A stretch of 46,103 nt of DNA from Rhodovulum steppense. GTDB taxonomy: Bacteria; Pseudomonadota; Alphaproteobacteria; Rhodobacterales; Rhodobacteraceae. Each line of letters starts with the position of its first letter. The stretch's first letter is position 1. This document shows positions 36,786 to 45,501 of this stretch, piece after piece. Below the pieces are notes generated by a model, which did not search any database, was not told the origin of the DNA, and saw only the letters and a list, made by a program, of their open reading frames with translations. The stretch spans positions 1 through 46,103 of the forward strand of contig NZ_SLVM01000028.1 of NCBI RefSeq assembly GCF_004339675.1, in the 5' to 3' direction. The position numbers and the translations under genes were made by a program.

Positions 36786-37371
36786 CGGACGACCGCTCCT
36801 TCCGCTTCACCGTCGGGCTGGTACGAAAACGGCGGACCGAGCTGCTGCCACTGCCCGATCCGCCGCCCTCGTCCCGCTTCGGGATGCCCGGCTGCGCGCG
36901 CCACCTGGGGGGATGTTCTGCTCGCCCGCGCGCCGGATCTGTGTTTTTCGATGAAGCTGGGTGCCTGTATGAAACCTGGTGCCTCGCGGGGTCTTGATGC
37001 CCCTGTGTCTGCCCATCCTCATCGGATGTTTCAGGCATACTATGCCACTTCATGGTATTCAATGTTTTTCTATGGCCATCCACGGCACCAGACGGGCCGA
37101 TTTCCCGCATCCCTGTGGGATTTCGGTGCAAAACAGCCGACAAACCCGCATCATGTAGCGAATGAACGCGCGCCGCCCACCAGATGCAGTAGCGTATCCA
37201 GTTGGCAGGGTTTTTCCCGTGATTTCCCGAAAGATCTGCCCGGTTCTGCCGCCAGAGGCGGTCGCAGCCCGGATTTGGCCCCGAAAACGCCCCTGACGCA
37301 GCCTCACGCGCGGGTGATTCGCAGTGAGAACGGACGCGACGCGGGCCGCGCCCATGAATTCCCGTGGCCGA
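36786..37371. promoter_or_regulatory. Intergenic region ahead of mraZ (586 bp), no gene seen
   Basis: No convincing ORF. The middle (about 36940-37170) is the A+T-richest part and should hold the dcw promoter. CTGG(G)TGCCT is repeated at 36957-36966 and 36975-36984 (18 bp apart). The mrp gene ends at the right border. Confidence 0.5.
37034..37062 (-). promoter_or_regulatory. Candidate promoter of the mraZ (dcw) operon
   Basis: Minus strand TTGAAT (37057-37062) and TATGCC (37034-37039) are 17 bp apart in the A+T-richest part of the gap. The -10 is a weak match. It would give a leader of about 240 nt before mraZ. Confidence 0.35.
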
Positions 37372-38445
37372 TCAGGCCATCCCGCCGCCGACCAGACGGG
37401 CGGCGATATGGGCATAGGCTTCGGCCTGCGGCCCCTCGCCCAGCGCCACCGGCTGACCCGCATCGCCCGCCAGCCGCACATCCAGCGCCAGCGGCAGCGC
37501 CCCCAGCAGCGGAACGCCCAGCGCCTCGGCCTCGGCGGCGACGCCGCCATGGCCGAAGATATGCGCCTCGTGCCCGCAATTGGGGCAGACATAGGTGGAC
37601 ATGTTCTCGATCAGGCCCAGGACGGGGGTGCCAAGCTTGCCGAACATGTCGATGGCCTTGCGCGCGTCGATCAGCGCCACATCCTGCGGTGTCGAGACAA
37701 CGATGGCCCCGGTCAGGCGCGTGCGCTGGCACAGCGTCAGCTGAATGTCGCCCGTGCCCGGCGGCAGGTCGACCACCAGCACGTCAAGCGGCCCCCAGTT
37801 CACCTGGGACAGCAATTGTTGCAACGCCCCCATCAGCATCGGCCCGCGCCAGACCACCGCCTGCCCCTCGTCCAGCATCAGGCCGATCGACATCATGGTG
37901 ACGCCATGGGCCACCACCGGCTCGATGGTCTTGCCGTCGGGCGAGGCGGCGCGGCGGGTGACGCCCATCATGCGCGGCTGCGAGGGACCGTAGATATCGG
38001 CATCCAGCAGCCCCACCCGGCGCCCCCGCCGGGCCAGCGCCACGGCGAGGTTCGAGGCCACGGTGGACTTGCCCACGCCGCCCTTGCCCGAGCCGACGGC
38101 AAGGATGCGGTCGATTCCGGCCGGATTCTCCGGGCCCGCCTGCGGTGTCGGGTGGCGGCCGATCTTAAGCCCCTCTCCGGACGGGGCCTTGGGGGCGGGG
38201 CCATGGGCGGTCAGCACAACCGAGGCGCGCGTCACCCCCGCCAGCGCCTCGACGGCGGCCTGGGCGGCGGCGCGCACCGGCTCCAGTTCCGCGGCCCGGC
38301 CAGGATCGTGCGTTTCGATCACGAAGCGCACGGTGTCATCCTCGACCGACAGCGCGCGAACCATGTCACGCGAGACCAGATCGCCGCCATCGGGCAGTAC
38401 GATTCGGGACAGGGTTTCGAGGACGGCATCGCGCGTGGTGGGCAT
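37372..38445 (-). CDS. apbC: Mrp/NBP35-family iron-sulfur cluster carrier ATPase
   Basis: 357 residues. It has an N-terminal MIP18/DUF59-like domain (about 1-85) and a P-loop ATPase with a deviant Walker A GSGKGGVGKST (118-128). VDLPPGTGD and the bridging cluster ligands CPNC (C287, C290) follow. In this family it assembles or delivers Fe-S clusters to apoproteins (possible clients include LeuC and RlmN in this window; inference only). ATG at 38443-38445 was chosen for its AAAGGAAG ribosome site. The gene is also called mrp. Confidence 0.93.
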   Translation of the reverse strand: MPTTRDAVLETLSRIVLPDGGDLVSRDMVRALSVEDDTVRFVIETHDPGRAAELEPVRAAAQAAVEALAGVTRASVVLTAHGPAPKAPSGEGLKIGRHPTPQAGPENPAGIDRILAVGSGKGGVGKSTVASNLAVALARRGRRVGLLDADIYGPSQPRMMGVTRRAASPDGKTIEPVVAHGVTMMSIGLMLDEGQAVVWRGPMLMGALQQLLSQVNWGPLDVLVVDLPPGTGDIQLTLCQRTRLTGAIVVSTPQDVALIDARKAIDMFGKLGTPVLGLIENMSTYVCPNCGHEAHIFGHGGVAAEAEALGVPLLGALPLALDVRLAGDAGQPVALGEGPQAEAYAHIAARLVGGGMA

Positions 38446-38724
38446 GGCTGTCTTCCTTTCGGGCATTCGGGGGGGGCGCCCCCACCCCTTAACTTGTCCG
38501 GACGGACCAGAAGAGCAAGGGCGTTTACGTTCTGCCCATTTCCGCGGCAGTGAGAGGGCGCATGCCCGGAATTACGTCAGCATAACTTATGCACTTTCTG
38601 CATGGCGGCATTTCACCCGGGAACTATTGTGCATGCGCAGCATTGCCGTATCTTTGATCTCAACGGCGCGCGGCACATGTCGCGGTCGGGCAGATCAAGG
38701 CGCCCGGCATGCCGAACGGCACTT
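38446..38724. other. Intergenic region upstream of the hairpin array
   Basis: It holds the 5' side of mrp and probably the promoter of the hairpin RNA array. About 38555-38660 is A+T-richer than the flanks. Three short plus-strand frames were translated; none resembles a DUF1127 protein. No clear sigma70 or heat-shock promoter could be fixed. Confidence 0.4.
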
Positions 38725-38904
38725 GGAAACCCCTCCTCCTCCCTGGGTTTCCTTGTCTGGCGGCGGCACCTCCTCCTCCCTGGTGCCGCCGCACCCTTTA
38801 GGAGCCTTTGGGTTCCACCGGATACGGTGCGTGTTGTCCTCCTCCCTGACACCGCCGTTGACGAGAACGGCGACGCCTCTCCTCCCTGGCGTCGCCGTTT
38901 TTTT
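38725..38904 (+). ncRNA. CcsR/'cuckoo RNA'-type array of four CCUCCUCCC-loop hairpins
   Basis: Four stem-loops follow each other within 180 nt, with unrelated stems but nearly the same loop. (1) GGAAACCC/GGGTTTCC, loop 38733-38744. (2) 11-bp GCGGCGGCACC stem (38760-38770 with 38782-38792), loop 38771-38781. (3) ACGGTG-c-GTGT with ACAC-CGCCGT (38824-38834 with 38849-38858, one bulged C), loop 38835-38848. (4) AACGGCGACGCC stem (38866-38877 with 38888-38899), loop 38878-38887. The loops carry CTCCTCCCT or longer, complementary to Shine-Dalgarno sequences. This is the pattern of Rhodobacter CcsR1-4 (cuckoo family), stress-induced RNAs normally made behind a DUF1127 gene. No such gene is seen here. 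Strand follows from the terminal T-run. The number of mature RNAs is unknown. Confidence 0.85.
38866..38904 (+). terminator. Intrinsic terminator of the hairpin RNA array
   Basis: The fourth hairpin is a perfect 12-bp stem (AACGGCGACGCC with its complement) whose end runs into seven T residues (38898-38904), the best intrinsic terminator in the window. It doubles as the last CCUCC-loop element. Confidence 0.88.
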
Positions 38905-39197
38905 GTCGATCAGCATTCAGGACTAAACCGGGCAATGCCGCCCGACCAAATCTGGCCGAATATGGCCATCCGCCGGTGAGGACTGTGCCCTCGGAATCCG
39001 ACCAAAGCGCGCGGGGAGAGCCATAGGCAACGCGCGCAGGACCAGCAGGGCAGCGTCGAACGGCTCCTCTGGGTCGGGGCTTTTCTCGCGATCGGGAATA
39101 GCACCGCAACGGGTTTCCATCACGACGCAAAGAGCAGAAAACGGGCGAAGGAGCCCTGCTCCTCTCCCGACACAGCCGCATGCCCGGGATCACGATC
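38905..39197. other. Region between the RNA array and uvrD, no gene recognised
   Basis: Only unconvincing minus-strand frames (for example 38910-39104) cross this 293-bp stretch. No ribosome site with a plausible protein, and no T-tailed terminator for uvrD, was found. Confidence 0.4.
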
Positions 39198-41582
39198 TCA
39201 GAACGGCACGTCGTCGGAGCCCACGACAAATCGCGCCACAACCTTCTTTTCGCCCGCCTTGTCGAACACGATATCGAGCTTGTTGCTCTCAATCCCTGTC
39301 ACCGTGCCGTAGCCGAACTTCTGGTGGAAGACGCGGTCGCCCGGCTCGAAGGCCGCCACCGCCTCGGCGTCGATGATGAGGCTGCGGCTTTCGCGCGGCT
39401 GGGCCATCGGGCGCTGGGGGCTGCGGGACTGAAGCCGCTTCCATCCGGGCGAGGCGTAGACATCGGCGCGGCTGGCAGCCTCTTCGATGGTGGACCGCAC
39501 GGGCGCCGCGCCCCCGCCGTAAAGGCCGGGGGGCGTCAGCACCTCGACATGATCCTCGGGCAGTTCGTCGATGAAGCGCGAGGGCATTTGCGATTGCCAT
39601 TGCCCGTAGACGCGGCGGTTGGCGGCAAAGGAGATCGTGCACAACTCCTCGGCGCGGGTGAGGCCGACATAGGCGAGGCGGCGCTCCTCCTCCAGCCCCT
39701 TCAACCCGCTTTCGTCCATCGAGCGTTGCGAGGGGAACAGCCCGTCTTCCCATCCCGGCAGGAAGACCACGGGGAATTCCAGCCCTTTGGCGGCATGCAG
39801 CGTCATGATGGTGATCTTGGCGCCCTCACCTTCGGTCTCGTTGTCCATGATGAGGGCGACATGTTCGAGGAAGCCTTGCAGGTTCTCGAACTCCTCCAGC
39901 GCCTTGACCAGTTCCTTGAGGTTTTCCAGCCGGCCCGGCCCCTCGGGCGTCTTGTCGTTCTGCCAATGCGCGGTGTAGCCGGACTCATCGAGGATGCGTT
40001 CGGCCAGTTCGACATGGTTCACGCGGGCGTCCAGCGCGGCACCGTGCCAGCGGCCGATGCCCTGCAACAGGCTGGCCAGTTCCTTGGCGCCCTTGCCGCC
40101 CAAGCCGCCCGTTTCCAGCAAGAGCCGCGCGCCCTCGACCAGCGACACGTCGTTGGCCCGCGCCATCTGCTGGATGCTCTGCTGCGCCTTGTCGCCAAGG
40201 CCGCGTTTCGGCGTGTTCACGATCCGCTCGAACGCCAGATCGTCCGCGGGGCTGACGGCGAGGCGGAAATAGGCCATCGCGTCGCGGATCTCCATCCGCT
40301 CGTAGAAGCGGGGGCCGCCGATCACGCGATAGGGCAGGCCGATGGTCAGGAACCGGTCCTCGAAGGCGCGCATCTGGTGGGAGGCGCGCACGAGGATCGC
40401 CATGTCGTCAAGGGAATAGGGGCGCAGCCCGCGGGTGCCCCGCGTCATCGCCTCGGCCTCCTCGCCGATCCAGCGGGCCTCTTCCTCGCCGTCCCAGTGG
40501 CCGATCAGGCGAACCTTTTCGCCCTCATCGGCCTCGGTCCAGAGCGTCTTGCCCAGACGGCCCTTGTTGGCCGCAATCAGGCCGGAGGCGGCGGCGAGGA
40601 TGTGGGGGGTCGAGCGGTAGTTCTGTTCCAGCCGGATCACCTGCGCGCCGGGGAAATCCTTTTCGAAGCGCAGGATATTGCCCACCTCGGCGCCGCGCCA
40701 GCCATAGATCGACTGGTCGTCGTCGCCCACGCAACAGATGTTGCGATGCCCCCCGGCCAGCAGGCGCAGCCACAGGTACTGGGCGACGTTGGTGTCCTGG
40801 TATTCGTCCACCAGGATATAGCGGAACCAGCGGCGATATTGGTCCAGCACGTCGTCATGGGTCTGGAAGATCGTGACCATGTGCAGCAAGAGATCGCCGA
40901 AATCGACGGCGTTCAGGGTGCGCAGGCGGTCTTGGTATTGGACGTAAACGTCCCCGACTGTCCTCTGGCAACCCGTTCGGTCGCGAGCAGCATCCGGAAT
41001 CCGATCCACAGTCTGTCCGCCGCCAAGCCCGACGCTCTCGGCCGTTCTGGCTTCATTTTTGTAGACTTCTATTTTTCCAGCGAACCAACGATCAGTCCAT
41101 TTTTTCTGATCGATTTGTTCGGCGGTCAAAACCTGCTTTATCAAACGAAGCTGATCATCACGATCCAGGATGGTGAAATTCGATTTCAACCCGGCCAGTT
41201 CGGCATGGCGGCGCAGCAGTTTCACGCAGATCGCGTGGAAGGTGCCCAGCCACGGCATGCCCTCGACCGCGTGGCCCATCAGACGGCCGACGCGCTCCTT
41301 CATCTCTCGGGCGGCCTTGTTGGTGAAGGTGACGGCGAGGATCTCGTTCGGCCGGGCGGCGCCCGTGTTCAGCAGATGCGCGATCCGGGCGGTCAGCGCG
41401 CGGGTCTTTCCGGTGCCCGCGCCCGCCAGCATCAGCACCGGGCCGTCCAGCGTTTCCACCGCCAGCCGCTGAGCGGGGTTCAGGCCATCCAGATAGGGCG
41501 CAGGCCGCGCCGCCAGGGCGCGCTGGCTGAGCGTCGTTCGGGCGGCGGCCTCGAAGGCGTCGGAGTCGTCGATGGGATCCAT
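39198..41582 (-). CDS. uvrD: ATP-dependent 3'-5' DNA helicase UvrD/PcrA
   Basis: 794-residue SF1A helicase for nucleotide-excision and mismatch repair. Motifs in order: LNPAQRLAVE (Q motif), Walker A GAGTGKT (54-60), VTFTNKAAREMKER, Walker B region VDEYQDTN, GDDDQSIYGWRGA, LEQNYRST, TLHAAKGLEFPVVFLPG and YVGLTRAEE. A C-terminal Tudor-like segment (FHQKFGYGTVTGIESNKLD) completes it. Oddity: codons for residues about 140-200 (41160-40980) are A+T-rich and unlike the rest, and the protein there (EVYKNEARTAESVGLGGGQT and on) departs from the usual alphaproteobacterial sequence. The frame is intact. Confidence 0.95.
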   Translation of the reverse strand: MDPIDDSDAFEAAARTTLSQRALAARPAPYLDGLNPAQRLAVETLDGPVLMLAGAGTGKTRALTARIAHLLNTGAARPNEILAVTFTNKAAREMKERVGRLMGHAVEGMPWLGTFHAICVKLLRRHAELAGLKSNFTILDRDDQLRLIKQVLTAEQIDQKKWTDRWFAGKIEVYKNEARTAESVGLGGGQTVDRIPDAARDRTGCQRTVGDVYVQYQDRLRTLNAVDFGDLLLHMVTIFQTHDDVLDQYRRWFRYILVDEYQDTNVAQYLWLRLLAGGHRNICCVGDDDQSIYGWRGAEVGNILRFEKDFPGAQVIRLEQNYRSTPHILAAASGLIAANKGRLGKTLWTEADEGEKVRLIGHWDGEEEARWIGEEAEAMTRGTRGLRPYSLDDMAILVRASHQMRAFEDRFLTIGLPYRVIGGPRFYERMEIRDAMAYFRLAVSPADDLAFERIVNTPKRGLGDKAQQSIQQMARANDVSLVEGARLLLETGGLGGKGAKELASLLQGIGRWHGAALDARVNHVELAERILDESGYTAHWQNDKTPEGPGRLENLKELVKALEEFENLQGFLEHVALIMDNETEGEGAKITIMTLHAAKGLEFPVVFLPGWEDGLFPSQRSMDESGLKGLEEERRLAYVGLTRAEELCTISFAANRRVYGQWQSQMPSRFIDELPEDHVEVLTPPGLYGGGAAPVRSTIEEAASRADVYASPGWKRLQSRSPQRPMAQPRESRSLIIDAEAVAAFEPGDRVFHQKFGYGTVTGIESNKLDIVFDKAGEKKVVARFVVGSDDVPF

Positions 41583-41745
41583 ACTGCGATCCTAGCGCGC
41601 GGACGAAGGAAGGGAAAGGCGAGTTCTCATAATGTTCCCGAAAGGCCCTGCGAGATTGTCCCAAGCGGACCAGCCCCCGAGTTTCGTGGCGCGCGCAATC
41701 CCAAGCCTCGCCGCGAAACACGGCGGCCCTGGACCAAGCTCCTAC

Positions 41746-41773
41746 TTGCCAGCCCGGCGCACGACCGTATACC
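41746..41773 (+). promoter_or_regulatory. Candidate sigma70 promoter of pyc
   Basis: TTGCCA (41746-41751) and TATACC (41768-41773) are separated by 16 bp, about 60 bp before the pyc start in the divergent uvrD-pyc gap. Spacing is one short of optimal. Confidence 0.45.
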
Positions 41774-41832
41774 GATAGCACAGGCGCGCGTCTCGCATGC
41801 GCAGCAAGGACGTCCCGAAGGAGGCCCTGCCC

Positions 41833-44800
41833 TTGACCGAATTCAAGAAAATCCTCGTCGCGAACCGCGGTGAAATCGCCATCCGCGTCATGCGTGCCGC
41901 CAATGAAATGGGCAAGCGCACGGTCGCGGTCTATGCCGAGGAGGACAAGCTGGGGCTGCACCGCTTCAAGGCGGACGAGGCCTACAAGATCGGCGAGGGG
42001 CTGGGCCCCGTGCAGGCCTATCTGGCCATCGACGAGATCATCCGCGTGGCGAAGATGTGCGGCGCGGACGCGATCCACCCGGGCTATGGCCTGCTGTCCG
42101 AGAATCCCGCCTTCGTCGCGGCCTGCGACGCGGCGGGCATCGCCTTCATCGGGCCGAAGGCCGAGACCATGCGGGCGCTGGGCGACAAGGCCTCGGCGCG
42201 CAAGGTGGCGATTGCCGCAGGCGTGCCGGTGATCCCCGCGACCGAGGTGCTGGGCGAGGACATGGACGCGATCCGCGCCGAGGCCGCCGAGATCGGCTAT
42301 CCGCTGATGCTCAAGGCCAGTTGGGGCGGCGGCGGGCGCGGCATGCGCCCGATCAACGGCCCGGACGAACTGGAGGAAAAGGTGCGCGAGGGCCGGCGCG
42401 AGGCCGAGGCCGCCTTCGGCAACGGCGAGGGCTATCTGGAAAAGATGATCCTGCGCGCCCGTCATGTCGAGGTGCAGATCCTCGGCGACCAGCACGGCAA
42501 CATCTATCACCTGTGGGAGCGCGACTGTTCGGTGCAGCGGCGCAACCAGAAGGTCGTCGAACGCGCCCCTGCCCCCTACCTGTCCCCCACCCAGCGCGAA
42601 CACCTGTGCAATCTGGGCAAGAAGATCGCGGAAGCCGTGAACTACGAATGCGCGGGCACCGTCGAGTTCCTGATGGACATGGAATCGGGCGAATTCTACT
42701 TCATCGAGGTGAACCCCCGCATCCAGGTCGAACACACCGTCACCGAAGAGGTGACCGGCATCGACATCGTGCGCGCGCAGATCCTGATCGCCGAGGGCAA
42801 GAGCCTGGTCGAGGCGACCGGCATCGCCAGCCAGTATGACGTGGAACTGACCGGCCACGCGCTGCAATGCCGGATCACAACCGAGGATCCGCTGAACAAC
42901 TTCATCCCCGATTACGGCCGCATCACCGCCTATCGGGGCGCGACGGGCATGGGGATCCGGCTGGATGGCGGAACGGCCTATTCCGGCGCGGTCATCACGC
43001 GCTATTATGATTCGCTGCTGGAAAAGGTCACCGCCTGGGCGCCCACCCCCGAGGCCGCCATCGCGCGGATGGACCGGGCGCTGCGCGAGTTCCGCATCCG
43101 CGGGGTCAGCACCAACATCGCCTTCGTCGAGAACCTGCTCAAGCACCCGACCTTCCTGAACAACGAGTACCACACCAAGTTCATCGACCAGACGCCCGAG
43201 CTGTTCCAGTTCGAGAAGCGGCGCGACCGCGCGACGCGGCTTCTGACCTTCGTCGCCGATGTCACGGTCAACGGAAACCCCGAGACCGAGGGCCGCCCGC
43301 GCCCGCCCGCCGATATCCGCACCCCCCGCCCGCCCGAGAACCGGCACGAAAGCTTCCTGCCCGGCACGCGGCAGATCCTGGATGAACAGGGGCCGCAGGC
43401 GGTCGCCGACTGGATGGCCGCGCAGAAACGGCTGTTGCTGACCGACACGACGATGCGCGACGGCCACCAGTCGCTGCTAGCCACCCGGATGCGGTCGATC
43501 GACATGGTGCGCGTCGCGCCCGCCTATGCCCACAACCTGCCGCAGCTCTTCAGCGTGGAATGCTGGGGCGGCGCCACCTTCGACGTGGCCTACCGGTTCC
43601 TGCAGGAATGTCCCTGGCAGCGGCTCAGGGACATCCGCGCGCGGATGCCCAACCTGATGACCCAGATGCTGCTGCGGGGCGCGAACGGGGTGGGCTACAC
43701 CACCTATCCCGACAACGTGGTGCAGAGCTTCGTGAAACAGGCCGCCGAAACGGGCGTCGACGTGTTCCGCGTGTTCGACAGCCTGAACTGGGTCGAGAAC
43801 ATGCGCGTCGCGATGGATGCGGTGCTGGACAGCGGCAAGGTGCTGGAAGGCGCGATCTGCTATACCGGCGACATCCTCGACCCGGACCGGGCGAAATACG
43901 ACCTCAAGTACTACGTCGAGATGGCCAGGGCGCTGAAGGCGGCGGGCTGCCATATCCTCGGCCTCAAGGACATGGCGGGCCTGCTGAAACCCGCATCCGC
44001 CACGGTGCTGTTCAAGGCGCTGAAAGAGGAAATCGGGCTGCCGATCCATTTCCACACCCATGACACCAGCGGCATCGCGGGCGCCACGATCCTGGCCGCG
44101 GCCGAGGCGGGCGTGGATGCGGTGGACGCGGCGATGGACGCTTTCTCGGGCGGCACCTCGCAGCCCTGCCTGGGGTCCATCGTCGAGGCATTGCGCAATA
44201 CGCCGCGCGATACCGGGATCGAGATCGAGGCGGTGCGCGAGATCTCGGATTACTGGGGCCAGGTGCGCACGCAATACGCCGCCTTCGAATCGGGGCTGAT
44301 GGCGCCCGCCTCCGAGGTCTACCTGCACGAGATGCCGGGGGGCCAGTTCACCAACCTCAAGGCGCAGGCCCGCAGCCTGGGGCTGGAAGACCGCTGGTCC
44401 GAGGTTGCCCGGACCTATGCCGACGTGAACCGGATGTTCGGCGACATCGTCAAGGTCACGCCCAGTTCCAAGGTGGTGGGCGACATGGCGCTGATGATGG
44501 TCAGCCAAGGACTGAGCCGCGCCGATGTCGAGAATCCGGACAAGGATGTGGCCTTCCCCGATTCCGTGATCGACATGATGCGCGGCAATCTGGGCCAGCC
44601 GCCGGGCGGCTTCCCCGAGGCCATCGTCAGGAAGGTGCTGAAGGACGAGAAACCCCTGACCGAACGGCCCGGCGCCAAGGTTCCGCCCGCCGATCTGGAC
44701 AAGCTGCGCGCCGACCTGAAGGCGCAGTTCGAGGATCTCGACTTCGACGACGAGGACCTGAACGGATACCTGATGTATCCCAAGGTCTTCACCGACTACA

Positions 44801-45276
44801 CGGCGCGGCACCAGATGTATGGCCCGGTTCGCACCCTGCCCACGCGCACCTTCTTCTACGGGATGGAGCCGGGCGAGGAGATCACCGCCGAGATCGACCC
44901 GGGCAAGACGCTGGAGATCCGGCTGTCGGCCATCGGCGAGACCACCGAAGAGGGCGACGTGCGCGTCTTCTTCGAGTTGAACGGCCAGCCGCGGGTGATC
45001 CGTGTACCGGACCGCAAGGCCAAGGCCACTGTCGCCAAGCGGCCCAAGGTGGAACTGGGCAACCCCGCCCATGTCGGCGCGCCTATGCCGGGCGCGGTGG
45101 CCACCGTGGCGGTCAGCGTGGGCCAGGAGGTCAAGACGGGCGACCTGCTTTTGACCATCGAGGCAATGAAGATGGAAACCGGCCTTCATGCCGAGCGTGA
45201 TGGCACGGTCAAGGCCGTTCACGTCACACCGGGCGCCCAGATCGACGCCAAGGATCTACTGATCGAGTTCGAATAG
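41833..45276 (+). CDS. pyc: Pyruvate carboxylase
   Basis: 1147-residue biotin enzyme that carboxylates pyruvate to oxaloacetate (anaplerosis). Domains: biotin carboxylase (about 1-460; KILVANRGEIAIRVMRAA, KASWGGGGRGMRPI, EVNPRIQVEHTVTEE), carboxyltransferase (about 535-830; TDTTMRDGHQSLLATRMR, HFHTHDTSGI), a PC tetramerisation region, and a C-terminal biotin carrier domain with EAMKMET (target Lys about 1113). Size fits the single-chain alpha4 form. TTG at 41833 was chosen because AAGGAGG (41818-41824) sits exactly 8 nt upstream; the ATG at 41797 lacks such a site. Transcribed divergently from uvrD. Confidence 0.98.
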   Translation: MTEFKKILVANRGEIAIRVMRAANEMGKRTVAVYAEEDKLGLHRFKADEAYKIGEGLGPVQAYLAIDEIIRVAKMCGADAIHPGYGLLSENPAFVAACDAAGIAFIGPKAETMRALGDKASARKVAIAAGVPVIPATEVLGEDMDAIRAEAAEIGYPLMLKASWGGGGRGMRPINGPDELEEKVREGRREAEAAFGNGEGYLEKMILRARHVEVQILGDQHGNIYHLWERDCSVQRRNQKVVERAPAPYLSPTQREHLCNLGKKIAEAVNYECAGTVEFLMDMESGEFYFIEVNPRIQVEHTVTEEVTGIDIVRAQILIAEGKSLVEATGIASQYDVELTGHALQCRITTEDPLNNFIPDYGRITAYRGATGMGIRLDGGTAYSGAVITRYYDSLLEKVTAWAPTPEAAIARMDRALREFRIRGVSTNIAFVENLLKHPTFLNNEYHTKFIDQTPELFQFEKRRDRATRLLTFVADVTVNGNPETEGRPRPPADIRTPRPPENRHESFLPGTRQILDEQGPQAVADWMAAQKRLLLTDTTMRDGHQSLLATRMRSIDMVRVAPAYAHNLPQLFSVECWGGATFDVAYRFLQECPWQRLRDIRARMPNLMTQMLLRGANGVGYTTYPDNVVQSFVKQAAETGVDVFRVFDSLNWVENMRVAMDAVLDSGKVLEGAICYTGDILDPDRAKYDLKYYVEMARALKAAGCHILGLKDMAGLLKPASATVLFKALKEEIGLPIHFHTHDTSGIAGATILAAAEAGVDAVDAAMDAFSGGTSQPCLGSIVEALRNTPRDTGIEIEAVREISDYWGQVRTQYAAFESGLMAPASEVYLHEMPGGQFTNLKAQARSLGLEDRWSEVARTYADVNRMFGDIVKVTPSSKVVGDMALMMVSQGLSRADVENPDKDVAFPDSVIDMMRGNLGQPPGGFPEAIVRKVLKDEKPLTERPGAKVPPADLDKLRADLKAQFEDLDFDDEDLNGYLMYPKVFTDYTARHQMYGPVRTLPTRTFFYGMEPGEEITAEIDPGKTLEIRLSAIGETTEEGDVRVFFELNGQPRVIRVPDRKAKATVAKRPKVELGNPAHVGAPMPGAVATVAVSVGQEVKTGDLLLTIEAMKMETGLHAERDGTVKAVHVTPGAQIDAKDLLIEFE

Positions 45277-45320
45277 GGGGCACGGTGGCAGACCTGCCAT
45301 GGTTCATGTCAGTCGACCAT

Positions 45321-45354
45321 GTCGGACCCCGCGCAAAGTCGGACCCCGCGCAAA
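45321..45354. repeat. 17-bp tandem duplication downstream of pyc
   Basis: GTCGGACCCCGCGCAAA occurs twice head to tail (45321-45337 and 45338-45354), 45 bp after the pyc stop and just before a hairpin. Probably a slippage product. Confidence 0.8.
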
Positions 45355-45360
45355 AATTCC

Positions 45361-45384
45361 TGCAAGCGGAATTTTCCGCTTGCA
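45361..45384 (+). terminator. Hairpin after pyc
   Basis: TGCAAGCGGAA (45361-45371) pairs with TTCCGCTTGCA (45374-45384) around a minimal T-rich centre. No T-tract follows (C-rich instead), so it may stabilise the 3' end more than terminate. It separates pyc from tRNA-Gly. Confidence 0.5.
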
Positions 45385-45426
45385 GCCCCCCGACGGAGTT
45401 TATAAATCACGGCTCACCCAATGGAT

Positions 45427-45501
45427 GCGGGCGTAGCTCAGGGGTAGAGCATTACCTTGCCAAGGTAAGGGTCGTGAGTTCGAATCTCATCGCCCGCTCC
45501 A
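45427..45501 (+). tRNA. tRNA-Gly (GCC)
   Basis: 75-nt cloverleaf: acceptor GCGGGCG/CGCCCGC, D-arm GCTC-AGGGGTA-GAGC, anticodon arm TTACC-TTGCCAA-GGTAA (anticodon GCC), T-arm GTGAG-TTCGAAT-CTCAT, T discriminator and encoded CCA (45499-45501). It marks the end of the core segment; mobile-element fragments begin about 180 bp further on. Confidence 0.97.

Noticed and set aside
38725-38904. Repeated CCTCCTCCC units as a CRISPR array
   Set aside because: Repeats are only about 10 nt, sit in hairpin loops with different stems, spacing is irregular, and no cas genes are present.
38602-38979. 125-codon plus-strand ORF through the hairpin array
   Set aside because: Its translation is driven by the hairpin sequences (SSS and LLLP runs) and has no ribosome site; the structure explains the sequence better.
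39180-41873. 897-codon plus-strand ORF opposite uvrD
   Set aside because: All helicase motifs are on the minus strand; the plus frame shows no domain and the typical antisense composition.
41158-43467. 769-codon minus-strand ORF across the uvrD start and pyc
   Set aside because: It runs antisense to the biotin carboxylase motifs of pyc and out of frame with uvrD; no domain of its own.
45321-45354. 17-bp direct repeat near tRNA-Gly as an integrase attachment site
   Set aside because: The two copies are adjacent, neither matches the tRNA 3' end, and no integrase is in view.
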